Positions 1-10,415 of a stretch of 64,000 nucleotides of DNA are shown here, in pieces; the stretch's first letter is position 1; every line of letters starts with the position of its first letter. The DNA lies in the NCBI GenBank assembly GCA_036873755.1, contig JAVTVY010018834.1, forward strand, positions 1 through 64,000, read 5' to 3'. Origin of the DNA: Hanleya hanleyi (lineage: Eukaryota; Mollusca; Polyplacophora; Lepidopleurida; Hanleyidae). A model generated the notes under the pieces. The model was not told the DNA's origin, ran no database searches, and saw nothing but the letters and a program-made list of their open reading frames with translations. Both the position numbers and the translations under genes were made by a program.

Positions 1-1857
1 TGAACAATCTAACTTCAAATTCAGCTTCATCTCTTATGTTCTATTCTGAAAATCAGAAACGTATAAAATACTGGAACATTAAGCTTAATCTCAATTTCAT
101 ATTTAATATTTAATAGCCATCGACGAGTATAATATCTAGATTATATACGTTTTGTTAATGAATACATCGAAAGACCCGTTCCGGATTCACATCTGTTGCG
201 TGGATATGTAAGTTTCAAATACACGTGTGAACTGTTACATTTCCATTCTGTCTATAATTCAACACCGTGTCACTCGACAGTGTCACTTGTTGTATGTTTC
301 CATAACATCACACAGGAGAAGGACCAACATGAACTGACTTAAATTTACAGTTCGAGAGAAAAATCGGAAAAATCAAACTGTCCTGCACAATTTGGCAGAA
401 GTATAGGTATTTGCTTCATTTTCGCACGATGATGTTGATTGCATTTATTGTGCAGTTATTGAACATTGGCGCTGAGGGATTTGCGGCGACCAGGATAACT
501 GTGGGAATGTCACACGATGTGGGCGGGACAGCGGTGCTGTCGAATTCACAAAACAGCTGATTAAGATCAAAATCAAAGTCGTCGGCATGGCCTTCTGCTC
601 GTACATCCTGGGTGTGTAACACGGCCGACGTGGCATCATTTGACGTGGGTGCAGGGTACTGAGAAGATGATGTCACAGTTTCTGCAGGATGGGGTTTGAC
701 AAGAACATTTACTGGAAGTGTATGCGTACCGGTATTCGTCTTTCGGGTTGAACCCATCGTGTCAGGAAAGGCTACTGACGCAACCGTGTGGCCCATTTGC
801 AGTTTCTCGCCATCCCTTACTCGCTGGTAAACCGACAGCGACGAGACAGATCTGTGACCTGTGACAGCCATTATTTGAGATGCTGAATAGTTGTTTCTAC
901 CAAGGATGGTGATGCCGGTTGCTCGTATGCTGTGGTTAGTGTATGGTTCAGAAAGTTTCAGACGAGTGCCCAGGTTGGTCATGAAGGCTGCCAAGCGGTG
1001 TTTCCCAATAGGTTTGTTATAATACCAAACTTTATCGTCGTCGAGGAAACTATCAACCGGGTACTGCCACAAGCGATCACATTTCGGATGGAGTTTGGAG
1101 ATATAACTTTCGAATGAAGCAACAGGACAGAACGGGGAACCTTCTTCTTCAGGCATGAATCCGGTAACACCCTCTTTTTGCTTGGCCCGGCGATTTTTTT
1201 GTGAGTTCATCCTCCTTTTTTTTCACATACCTCTGCCCAGTTTTCGGGTCCCGCTTGATGATGAATGTGTTTTTTGTCATCTTTTCCATATTCTCCCCCT
1301 TCTAAAGAAGAACAGACGTACATCGAACTGAACTTTATTTGCAAGCCCAGTTGGGGTTTTTGGGGACATGAGAACAGACTTTTAGAGTTTACAACGATCG
1401 GACTCGTTTATGGGCTCATAATGATCGGTGTCGTCTTTTCCAGATGCCTTCAACTCTGCAAGTGCGGTTTTGAAGCACTCGTTGGCTTCATTAAACTCCG
1501 AATTTCTAATCAAATCAAAAGTTTTCAAATACGGTTGTACAATTTTCCGTCTTGTTTTCGGGCATCCAAATAAAAATGACTGAGTACCTCTGCTAACCTC
1601 TCGGCCGAGAATCCTTCGAATTCTTCACTCTGTCCCTTCTCTTTCAGGTAATACTTCAAAGTTCTGGCGGACGCTTTGTTCGATTTTTTTGTGTTGCTGG
1701 GAATAATATTAGCCCGCTTTTCAACAACTTCATCGTCCGTGTGAGACGCGAAACGTTTGCCTGATTCAGCCATTTTGTTTAGCAGACGATGGAATCTAGT
1801 GAACACCTGTTCGTTGCCCTTGGCGACGGGGGTATACGATATATATTCGACCAGCAA
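1..1857. repeat. Direct duplication, copy A
   Basis: The sequence from base 1 recurs almost base for base from 2426, a constant offset of 2,425 bp, and covers a decayed recombinase gene and its 3' flank. Differences are few: scattered substitutions, small indels near 290 and 2715, and a 55-bp gap in copy A near 1530 where copy B carries extra bases at about 3970-4024. The left end lies outside the window. High similarity implies a recent segmental duplication or a tandem transposon insertion. Confidence 0.93.
416..1773 (-). pseudogene. Crypton-like tyrosine recombinase, copy A (broken)
   Basis: This is a transposon-encoded tyrosine recombinase of the Crypton / DUF3504 type, which cuts and rejoins DNA through a tyrosine nucleophile. 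The likely start is the ATG at 1771-1773 (protein begins MAESGKRFAS); the frame stays open to 1857 without an ATG. The C-terminal catalytic part shows NHSIRATG (H-x-x-R box), GHRS and the probable nucleophile in SVYQR, followed by a low-complexity tail ending at 416. Two lesions break it. A 55-bp deletion near 1530, relative to copy B, removes part of the N-terminal domain. A frameshift in the A run near 1195-1201 separates the catalytic half. The family is known from KIAA1958-like domesticated genes and invertebrate Cryptons. The insertion site used in copy B is still empty here, at about 1578-1584. Confidence 0.85.
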
Positions 1858-2425
1858 GTTGACAATACAGCATCACACATGAGGTCTGTCAGCCAATCAA
1901 AGTCTACATGCTTCTCTGAGATATGATAATATTGTATATACACATTTTATATAGAATTAGCCTCTTAGAAAACATATTTTACACCATACATTTGGAGTGT
2001 TGATGGAGTTATTATTAGTTATACGTCGCCCTTCCGGGATAATACGGGATGAGATTTGGTTTCTCTCGCCATATTTTTCCGAGGCGCAGCCGAGGAAAAA
2101 TATGGCGAGAGAAACCAAATCGAATCCCGTATTACCCCGGAAGGGCGATGTATAACGAATTTATCATATCTCAGAGCATTAAGAATCACTTTGGACTTCA
2201 AGGCCGACATAATGGAACGGACTTCGATCGGACTTGCACTGGTTTCAGAACGATCCACAGCATGCACCGGAAAAAATGAACACAAAGACAAATGTATCAT
2301 TTTTACAATCCTCATCTTTAAAACGTACTAAGGGAGGAGCAAAGATAACGATAACATATACTGTAATCCGTGAACAATGAACCCGGTTTCCGTGTGAAAT
2401 ACCGGTGGGCTTCGGTGATAAAGAA
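1858..2425. other. Spacer between duplicated recombinase copies
   Basis: No convincing gene. Apart from the hairpin at 2017-2157 this is AT-rich sequence. Short overlapping open frames here on both strands arise from the palindrome and lack any recognisable domain. Confidence 0.6.
2017..2157. repeat. Foldback hairpin of about 64-bp arms
   Basis: The left arm (from GTTATACGTCGCCCTTCC) is matched by the reverse complement of the right arm (ending GGAAGGGCGATGTATAAC) with only a few mismatches. The central loop is about 13 nt (around GAGGCGCAGCCG). The innermost 20 bp on each side, CTCTCGCCATATTTTTCC and its complement, are perfect. This is typical of a short palindromic MITE or foldback element. 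No coding capacity. Confidence 0.9.
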
Positions 2426-4063
2426 TGAACAATCTAACTTCAAATTCAGCTTCATCTCTTATGTTCTATTCTGAAAATCAGAAACGTATAAAATACTGGA
2501 ACATTAAGCTTAATCTCAATTTCATATTTAATATTTAATAGCCATCGACGAGTATAATATCTAGATTATATACCTTTTGTTAATAAATACATCGAAAGAC
2601 CCGTTCCGGATTCACATCTGTTGCGTGGATATGTAAGTTTCAAATACACGTGTGAACTGTTACATTTCCATTCTGTCTATAATTCAACACCGTGTCACTC
2701 GACAGTGTCACTTGTGTCATGTTTCCATAACATCACACAGGAGAAGGACCAACATGAACTGACTTAAATTTACAGTTCGAGAGAAAAATCGGAAAAATCA
2801 AACTGTCCTGCACAATTTGGCAGAAGTATAGGTATTTGCTTCATTTTCGCACGATGATGTTGATTGCATTTATTGTGCAGTTATTGAACATTGGCGCTGA
2901 GGGATTTGCGGCGACCAGGATAGCTGTGGGAATGTCACACGATGTGGGCGGGACAGCGGTGCTGTCGAATTCACAAAACAGCTGATTAAGATCAAAATCA
3001 AAGTCGTCGGCATGGCCTTCTGCTCGTACATCCTGGGTGTGTAACACGGCCGACGTGGCATCATTTGACGTGGGTGCAGGGTACTGAGAAGATGATGTCA
3101 CAGCTTCTGCAGGATGGGGTTTGACAAGAACATTTACTGGAAGTGTATGCGTACCGGTATTCGTCTTTCGGGTTGAACCCATCGTGTCAGGAAAGGCTAC
3201 TGACGCAACCGTGTGGCCCATTTGCAGTTTCTCGCCATCACTTACTCGCTGGTAAATCGACAGCGACGAGACAGATCTGTGACCTGTGACAGCCATTATT
3301 TGAGATGCTGAATAGTTGTTTCTACCAAGGATGGTGATGCCGGTTGCTCGTATACTGTGGTTAGTGTATGGTTCAGAAAGTTTCAGACGAGTGCCCAGGT
3401 TGGTCATGAAGGCTGCCAAGCGGTGTTTCCCAATAGGTTTGTTATAATACCAAACTTTATCGTCGTCGAGGAAACTATCAACCGGGTACTGCCACAAGCG
3501 ATCACATTTCGGATGGAGTTTGGAGATATAACTTTCGAATGAAGCAACAGGACAGAACGGGGAACCTTCTTCTTCAGGCATGAATCCGGTAACACCCTCT
3601 TTCTGCTGGGCCCGGCGATTTTTTGTGAGTTCATCCTCCTTTTTTCCACATACCTCTGCCCAGTTTTCGAGTCCCGCTTGATGATGAATGTGTTTTTTGT
3701 CATCTTTTCCATATTCTCCACTCCCCTTCTAAAGAAGAACAGACGTACATCGAACTGAACTTTATTTGCAAGCCCAGTTGGGGTTTTTGGGGACATGAGA
3801 ACAGACTTGTAGAGTTTACAACGATCGGACTCGTTTATGGGCTCATAATGATCGGTGTCGCCTTTTCCAGATGCCTTCAACTCTGCAAGTGCGGTTTTGA
3901 AGCACTCGTTGGCTTCATTAAACTCCAAATTTCTAATCAAATCAAAAGTTTTCAAATACGGTGGGGCCTTCAGGTAACGATTCAGAGAATGTCGAAAGTT
4001 TTCGAGAGTGGATGTTTTGTACAATTCTCCGTCTTGTTTTCGGGCATCCAAATAAATATGACT
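2426..4063. repeat. Direct duplication, copy B (left portion)
   Basis: Second copy of the segment at 1-1580. It stops abruptly at 4063, where the TIR-bounded element begins. The continuation of the same segment is found at 10416-10528, so the copy has been split by insertion. Confidence 0.92.
2841..4063 (-). pseudogene. Crypton-like tyrosine recombinase, copy B (split, broken)
   Basis: Closest paralogue of the recombinase at 416-1773. This copy keeps the N-terminal segment deleted in copy A (residues around STLENFRHSLNRYLKAPP), the arginine-containing region FRRGVENMEKM, and the catalytic HxxR (NHSIRATG), GHRS and SIYQR motifs. It is broken in two ways. A frameshift in the A run near 3640 separates the N-terminal and catalytic halves. 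The coding sequence is also interrupted at 4063/4064 by a 6.35-kb insertion, beyond which 113 bp of its 5' coding part survives at 10416-10528. The frameshift site differs from that of copy A, so each copy decayed on its own after the duplication, or one was repaired during copying. Confidence 0.85.
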
Positions 4064-4076
4064 CACAGTCAGAAAA

Positions 4077-4708
4077 ATGGTGTTAATTAACACTAACAAT
4101 TGGTGTTGACTTCAACACCAAAAAACAGTGTTGAGTTAGAGCCTACACCATATTGCCCCAACACCATTTATTGGTGTTAGTTAACACCGTTATTTGGTGT
4201 TAGTTAACACCGTTATTCGGTGTTGAGTCAGCATCCGCACTCGTCGGTCAACACTAAAAAATGGTGTTGAGCCGGTTTCAACACCATTTATTGGTGTTAG
4301 TTAACACCGTTAATTGGTGTTGAGCCAGCATCAGCACTTGTCAGTCAACACTGAAAACTGGTGTTGAGCCAGCTTCAACACCATTTATTGGTGTTAGATA
4401 ACACTGTTAATTGGTGTTGACTTCAACACCAAAAAACAGTGTTGAGTTAGAGCCTACACCATATTGCCCCAACACCATTTATTGGTGTTAGTTAACACCG
4501 TTATTCGGTGTTGAGTCAGCATCCGCACTCGTCGGTCAACACTAAAAAATGGTGTTGAGCCAGCTTCAACACCATTTATTGGTGTTATTTAACACTGTTA
4601 ATTGGTGTTGAACCAGCATCTGCACTTGTCAGTCAACACTGCAGAACGGTGTTGAGCCCGCTTCAACACCATTTATCAGTGTTAGTTAACGCTGTTATTT
4701 GGTGTTGT
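4077..4708. repeat. Left subterminal palindromic array (GGTGTT/AACACC)
   Basis: Dozens of GGTGTT and AACACC hexamers alternate about every 10-30 bp, commonly as GGTGTTAGTTAACACC or AACACCATTTATTGGTGTT palindromes. A longer block starting TTGGTGTTGACTTCAACACC recurs with a 311-bp period (4100 and 4411). Comparable arrays of transposase-binding motifs are known at the ends of CACTA elements; that role here is an inference. Not coding. Confidence 0.92.
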
Positions 4709-5050
4709 CCGCATCAAAACTGATCTATCAGCAAATGAAAAGGGTGTATCAATTGAGGTGAATGAAAAACCAAAACAAGATTGATAGAAAAAGAACATAT
4801 ATTATAAAACGCAATCTGTAATATTTCATTGTATGACATTATGACACTCATGTATAACTAGAGGCCATGGCCACATTTGATCTCATCGGCCTAGTGTGAA
4901 CTTGCCGTCCCTTTCACATGACCAATATAAATCTCCAGTATGGACAGATAAAGGGCATTCAATGCAGTGTGAAAGTTTAGCTACTGTGCAAAGTTTCACT
5001 GTTGAGCAAGCTTACTTTCCCTTGTACAGGAAAGAACAAACCGAACACTA
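4709..5050. other. Unique spacer inside the TIR element
   Basis: No gene, repeat or splice pattern was recognised in this stretch between the two left-hand arrays. It is AT-rich with no long open frame. Confidence 0.5.
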
Positions 5051-5255
5051 ATACCATAGTTTTTCCATAGAACCATGATTTTACCATGCTACATGTAGTA
5101 TGGCTCTACCATGGTACCGTGCTATGACCACAGTACATGTACCATGGCTTTACAGGTTCAATGGCTTTACATGGTACATGTACTGTGACAAACTGCATAC
5201 ACCATGGTAAAACGATAAAATTGACCAAAAACATAGTGGTTCGTACCATGGTATT
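5051..5255. repeat. Left inner array of ACCATGGT palindromes
   Basis: Repeated CCATGGTA, ACCATGG and TACATGTACC motifs, starting with AATACCATAGTTTTTCC. The motif AATACCATRGTTT reappears inverted at the right inner array (9623-9882), so the pair may be the ends of a nested element of about 4.8 kb. The short open frames crossing it are by-products of the palindromes. Confidence 0.8.
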
Positions 5256-5434
5256 AAGTCTGGCATTGTACTGGAATAAATCTGCATTCACATCAGATGA
5301 ATTGAAGAGACTGAATGCTCCAGAAACTAAAGCAGCTGAAGTGATTTATAAAGGTTTAATAAGACCTCATGCAAACATAGCATATAGCTGTCAATTTGGT
5401 TCCGTATACTAATATGTTAACTGGGTGTAGATAG

Positions 5435-5655
5435 AGAAAGAAGTAGGGTTTAACGTCGTTTTCAACCTTGTTTCAGTCATATCATGACAGTGCCTACATC
5501 TGCCAGAACGCGAGTGCTCACAGTTCCCATTACCCTGGACATTAATCAGTCCAGCCAGTATAGCGCCCGGTCACCCATCCAAGTATTGACCGAGCTTAAC
5601 GTTGCTTAACTTTGGTGATCTGACGAGAACCGGTGTGTCCAATGCTATAAGCCGT
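5435..5655 (-). repeat. 5S-rRNA-derived SINE
   Basis: Read on the minus strand, the head resembles 5S rRNA: TCTCGTCAGATCACC, AAGTTAAGCAACGTTAAGC and ATACTTGGATGGGTGACC correspond to the internal promoter region of 5S genes. It is followed by a body and a tail (TGAAAACGACGTTAAACCC). It diverges too much to be a functional 5S gene. The tail also occurs at 33551-33610. A 5S head plus a shared tail is the architecture of SINE3-class elements; its A box, IE and C box would be the pol III promoter. Its 5' end abuts the stop codon of the neighbouring exon. Confidence 0.78.
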
Positions 5656-5656
5656 A

Positions 5657-7669
5657 TCATATCACATATCTACTGTTGAGTTTTTTCTGTTTCCTGATGA
5701 AATTCTTCGCCGAGTTGTTCAGTTTCTTCCTCATGTAATAATGGATATCAGATGTCGTCTTGCTGGGATGGTACTGCTGGATTACATCTGGAAAAGAAAA
5801 GGAATCAACATAAGAATTTGTAAACCTAATATGTACGAGGCAGTAAGTGGTGAAGGTTGTATTTCAGTTTTGGTCGACAAGAAGGATAAAGTCGAACAAA
5901 AACAGGAATCCATGTAGGCCTTTCACAAAAAATAAATGATTAATTCTTTATTCCTTTTGAAATATTCCAAGTTCTTTCAAATACACTACATTTTGAGTAA
6001 TTTGGCTTCACTTCTTTTCAAAGAAAATATTCCAAAAGGCCCCCAAACAAATATTCTAAATGAAACCATGACAGGAGTATGATTTATGAGAGTAAAACCT
6101 ATAGTTACTTCCCTTTGTATTGGAAGAGTTGAAAACTAGAGATTTACATTACTTTAACACTATCACAGCCATGATACGACAAGGGAGGTGATCTACTCAA
6201 TATACATTTTGAGTTACTTCCTCTTGTGTGGGAACCCTTGGCCTCGGCAAATATTGTTTTTCTCTAGTACATAAAATATATTTACCTCATTGGGATCATA
6301 TAATTGTATAATATTGTATGATTGTGCTATTGATCTGTAAACAATAAATATATTTGATCTGAAAGATATGGCAAACTTGACATATATTCACATTTTCTGG
6401 ATCATGGGATATAACACATTAACACTTCACCAATGAAAATATAATTGCCACATAAAGAAGTGTTTATTGGACACTGCAGCCTTTTGTACATACCTGTTTC
6501 TGCCAATTTCTTTCTTTGAGAATCGACAAGATGTCCCTTTCAGCCCTCTTCTCGCTAGTTACTTTGCTTTTCTTGTTTGTCTTTCTTGGACTTTCATTCT
6601 AAATATACAAAATGAATTCATTAAAGATAACAGTGAGGAGTTAATAATCTAGCATACGTAATGCATATCTGCATTCTGTGTTTTTTTAATTATGGAAAAT
6701 AACTGTCACAATAATTTTTTTAAATGCTCATTTATTGCGACAGAATACTTGATATAATAGAACAAAATGTATGCTAGAAACAATCAGTTATAGCCATATC
6801 ACACCTTGTTACAATTCTGGAGCCGCAGAGCACATTTGAAAGTGAGGGGCCTGAACTCTATACCGGTCAAGTTAAATGTTGGACTGCTCCCCCCCCCCCA
6901 CCAGCTCCGCAGCCCCTGAAATACAAGGAGAAAATCAAACATACAGACAGTTATCCAGTTCCGCAATCAAAATTCTTCTGAGGTGTGTTGTGGCGAATAC
7001 ACATCCATTGAAGGAAAGTTACATATCCTTAACTTAACTTGAGCTGATTTTTCACTTGAGCACTATAGAATTACCTCATCTTCGGAACTGGAGGATTGTC
7101 TCGTGGATATCGTTCGTTTGCCTCTCTGTTCTCTTCCCAGCCTACCAAGGGATTTCCTAATGTCGGGTATATTCTCTCCATCCAGAAGTCTGTCCAGTAT
7201 GGACTTCAGCTCGGGACGCTTGTCTGAAATAGTGAAATATCACATAACTTAATGTTAACAACATTAATGTTATCCCCCTCTTATTCATGCTATGAATCAA
7301 ATTGTTTACAGGAGCCATGGAGCACATTTGAAAAGGGGAACGGGGACTGAATTCTATACCAGCCATGTTAAATGTCGAACCGGAGCTATCTAAGATAGGA
7401 CTTATAACACTGCGGCCCCAAAAAGTGGAGGGGCCAGCACCCCCCCCCCCCCTCCCACCCATTACATTTTCCTGTTGCTCAGCATTAAAGCAAGGTGGCC
7501 ATTCTACAAATATATGATAAACAACAACAAAAAATATATTGTAAACAAAAATGAGATATCGAGTGATACATTTAACATAAATAAGACTCGGAATAATTAC
7601 ATAATTTTATTTATTACAGTACTTACCACTGAATCTCAAAACTTTGGCTGGAACAACTATTGTATTGCG
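5657..7669 (-). CDS. Unrecognised spliced gene inside the TIR element
   Basis: A chain of open exons with matching splice phases lies on the minus strand. Exon b (7075-7223; acceptor TATTTCAG, donor GAG/GTAATT) encodes about 49 residues beginning KRPELKSILDRLLDGENI and ending in an acidic serine stretch. Exon c (6494-6598; acceptor TATATTTAG, donor CAG/GTATGT) is exactly 105 nt, joins in phase 0, and begins NESPRKTNKKSKVTSEKR. The last exon (5657-5787; acceptor TTTTCCAG) reads VIQQYHPSKTTSDIHYYM and ends TGA; its join to exon c needs an alternative donor, an internal acceptor (CAG/CAG) or a missed small exon. A short upstream exon (7627-7669, donor GTG/GTAAGT) could supply RNTIVVPAKVLRFS. The 5' end was not found. 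The predicted protein is basic and helical with lysine-rich ends, fitting a nuclear or DNA-binding role. It could be an accessory transposon gene or captured host exons. Confidence 0.6.
6821..6918. repeat. Internal repeat, copy 1 (ends in C run)
   Basis: GCACATTTGAAA, followed by GAACTCTATACC and TTAAATGT and then a run of ten C, recurs at 7311-7450 in the same orientation. A degenerate dispersed or tandem repeat within an intron of the gene above. Confidence 0.6.
7311..7450. repeat. Internal repeat, copy 2 (ends in C run)
   Basis: Second copy of the segment at 6821-6918, with an extra stretch of about 40 bp before the poly-C tract. It lies directly upstream of exon b on the minus strand. 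Confidence 0.6.
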
Positions 7670-7699
7670 CTGTGCTCAGGTGCTAGCTTGCATGCAATG

Positions 7700-9622
7700 G
7701 TGGCATAGTTCAGTCAACTTATTCGTGGACGGTTATCGAGATACTTGATGTCGAACCAGTGTCTTTTTTGGAGGCGGTTGGACTTTTCAGCTTTTTAAAA
7801 TTGATAATTACAAGGTGAAAAAACGAAGCAAGCCAGGACTTCATTGTTGAATGACTTCATGGGAGCTTTGAGATGTCTCTGTTGTTGTTGTTGGTGTTGT
7901 TGTTAATCTTGGACCCTTCAAACTTTGACTCGACGCCGTGCTCCTCAACGGGAGACTCGAGCAACGAGTGTCAACAATTTGCCGAGTTAGGAGCCCTAAA
8001 TTAATGCTAGAATCTCACTCCGCGAACAATAATCCCCCATTCTGTCGTTCGACAGAGAACTGCATGGAGTAGCTTGTCCCATTACACTTCGCAGACCTTC
8101 CGCCATGATTGTTGTAGGAGAAGCCTCGTTTTCGATCTCACTCTTGGCGGAATCGATCAGCCATTCGGAAAAAACGGAAATCAACGAAGTATAGAAACAA
8201 ATCGGGAGATGCACAAGTGCAGTCACGTGGTACATTTTGGGTGAGTTCCAGCCGACGGCATATGGGAATATGATACATATGTCCTGTAAGTTTGGAATTA
8301 ATTGCCCTGTTGTTATAGTTATGTGAATTTTGTACTCTGTCAGACGCTTGTACACATAAAGAATTATCTTATCTTATCTTATGGGACGTAACCTGCGGGA
8401 GATTTGACGGTCGCGAAAATAACATTGAAGTCAATGGGAATTATTTTTAAAACGTAGTTTTGCAGTTTGATTCTGGTAGATAATATTTCAGAACTACATT
8501 AGCTTTCGAGCAACTTGTATAATTTTCACTCATATGGAACAGACGCTGTCAACGAAAAACTAGCATGCTCCATGCAAATCTCACGACGTCAAACGACCGG
8601 AACTCACCCAGCAGGTCATGTGATCGACACATGAGAAAGAGGCGAATAGCCTGACTGATAACCGCAGATAAACACAAAATAAAATAGAGAATTCCGGCGA
8701 CGTAATGTCAGATTGACTAGTGTATGTGTTGTTGTTGTCTGACAAGTCGAAATCCGACGAAGGATTTATTCGGCAACTTGAACTACTGAACTGACAAATA
8801 CTTTTGATAAAAATACTCTTGTATTAAAGTTGAGAATTCCGTATTCGCTTGAGTCAAATTTTAAGGAAAAATCGTATAAAGCTTTGAAGCACATGTTGAC
8901 TGTCAGCTATCCGCACATTTCCCTTTTCTATTCGCCAGGCAGCTAGTTTTGCCGAATATATGCATATTTTAGGGATATTCAAAACTATATTTTATTCATC
9001 AGCACAGTGGCTAGTAAGATTTTCATCACTTTTCTCCCTGACAGCTACACAAATCTTGTCTTTCAAAACGCAATTTTGTCATGCGGTACTGAACCGTATG
9101 CACAGCATGCTAAGTCGGCAGCCAGTCTATTCGTGATACGTCTTCTCATCGAAGCAAGGCCAACGCCGTAGCTCTGCAGGGTCAAAGTTTGCGGAGTTGA
9201 ATTTCTATTTCCGGGAACTAAGGGGAGACTCTATCCTTGTTTATAATCCCCATAATTAATGCAGGGATCACAATTAAACATGTTATAAGCCTCACTGATT
9301 CCAGCCAGGAAAATAAGAATGTCTTTTGTTCTAGGCCAAGCGTTCATCAGAGTACCGAATATATAACTGTTCAGAGGTCAACATTTCTCTCCTGCCTCAC
9401 ACCATGCTATTGGCATGCTTATACAAATTACAATCAGTACATTTGGTAGACATCATTTGTTTACCTTTACCGGTTTCTAAGCCATTCTGTCAGCCATTCA
9501 ACTTTATTCACAGGCATATAACTTTGCACCCATTCATTTATTTGTCGTAAATTGAAATCCTTCCAATTGTATTTTTTTGTCACTAACAACATTACGCCAA
9601 AAAATCGGGGAAATAATATTTT
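7700..9622. other. Right interior of the TIR element, no firm gene
   Basis: No exon could be defined with confidence. A minus-strand stretch at 7850-7965 reads as a short open frame with an asparagine/threonine run made by an AAC microsatellite, and could be another exon. A GGGTGAGTTCC motif at 8238-8250 recurs inverted at about 8596-8608, bracketing about 370 bp. TTATC microsatellite near 8365-8380. Confidence 0.4.
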
Positions 9623-9882
9623 GGTTAACTATGGTATATTGTACCATGGTTGTTATGTACCATGCTATTACTATTGTTCAAAGTGGTTAACCATGGTATA
9701 TTGAACCATGGTTCATCTGTACCATGGTATTACGATAGTTGAACAGAGTAACCATGGTACATTGAACCATGGTACATCTGTACCATGGTAGTACCATGTA
9801 AACCATATGCACCATGTTATTACCATGACAACCATGGTATTACCGTGGTTACCATGGTTCAATCTGTTGTAAACCATGGTAT
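9623..9882. repeat. Right inner array of ACCATGGT palindromes
   Basis: At least twelve ACCATGGT-type motifs at 10-30-bp spacing, ending AAACCATGGTATTTTTTATAAGG. Mirror partner of the array at 5051-5255. A small open frame on the minus strand is repeat-derived. Confidence 0.82.
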
Positions 9883-10065
9883 TTTTTATAAGGGCTGGCA
9901 ATTAAAATTGCATTTTTCTTAACTTGAAATTTGAAATTTAGAAATTGAAGTAAATTCAAAAAATATCAATTTGTAGTTGGTAACATTCTTATTGGCGTAA
10001 ACCAAAACGGCGAGCCTGCCGGGTTTCACATAACCCTTGTTTTGTTTTTTCAATGTTGGAATTTT
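9883..10065. other. Spacer between right-hand arrays
   Basis: AT-rich unique sequence with no gene; it separates the ACCATGGT array from the GGTGTT array, as 4709-5050 does on the left. Confidence 0.5.
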
Positions 10066-10401
10066 AACACCATTCTCTTAACACCGTTTTGGCGTTAAAC
10101 TGGTGTCGAAACACCTCCTTTTCTTAACACTGTTTTTTGGTGTTGAACTGATCTAACACCAATTTTCAGTGTTAGATTTTCAACACCATTCTTTCAACAC
10201 CGTTTTTTGGTGTTGAACTGGTCTCGACACCATTTTTCAGTGTTGGATTGGGTCAACACCATTTTCTCAACACCGTTTTTTGGTGTTGAACTGGCCTCAA
10301 CACCACATTTTGGTGTTGAATTATGTCAACACCATTTCTCAACACCACTTATTGGTGTTGAACTGGCCTCAACACTAAAAAATGGTGTTGGGCCAACACC
10401 G
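10066..10401. repeat. Right subterminal palindromic array (GGTGTT/AACACC)
   Basis: Repeated TTTTTGGTGTTGAACTGG and CAACACCATTTT blocks of about 60 bp, inverted with respect to the left array. It runs up to the right terminal inverted repeat. The open frame here (valine/glutamate/leucine-rich repeats) is an artefact of the periodicity. Confidence 0.92.
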
Positions 10402-10415
10402 TTTTTCTGGCTGTG

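Larger units (their letters stand above)
4064..10415. mobile_element. TIR-bounded DNA transposon, possibly CACTA-like
   Basis: The left end CACAGTCAGAAAAATGGTGTT and the reverse complement of the right end, CACAGCCAGAAAAACGGTGTT, match over 21 bp with two differences. The element sits inside Crypton copy B. The dinucleotide CT flanks it on both sides (4062-4063 and 10416-10417) but occurs once in the uninterrupted copy A, which indicates a 2-bp target-site duplication. Just inside each end lies an array of GGTGTT/AACACC palindromes. Further in lies a second pair of arrays built on ACCATGGT. Dense subterminal repeats in both orientations, CAC ends and a 2-3-bp duplication are features of CACTA/EnSpm elements. 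No EnSpm transposase was recognised, so the superfamily is an inference. The nested ACCATGGT pair may be a second transposon inside the first. Confidence 0.8.

Noticed and set aside
5570..5650. Functional 5S rRNA gene
   Set aside because: Too diverged and fused to a SINE tail, so called a 5S-derived SINE.
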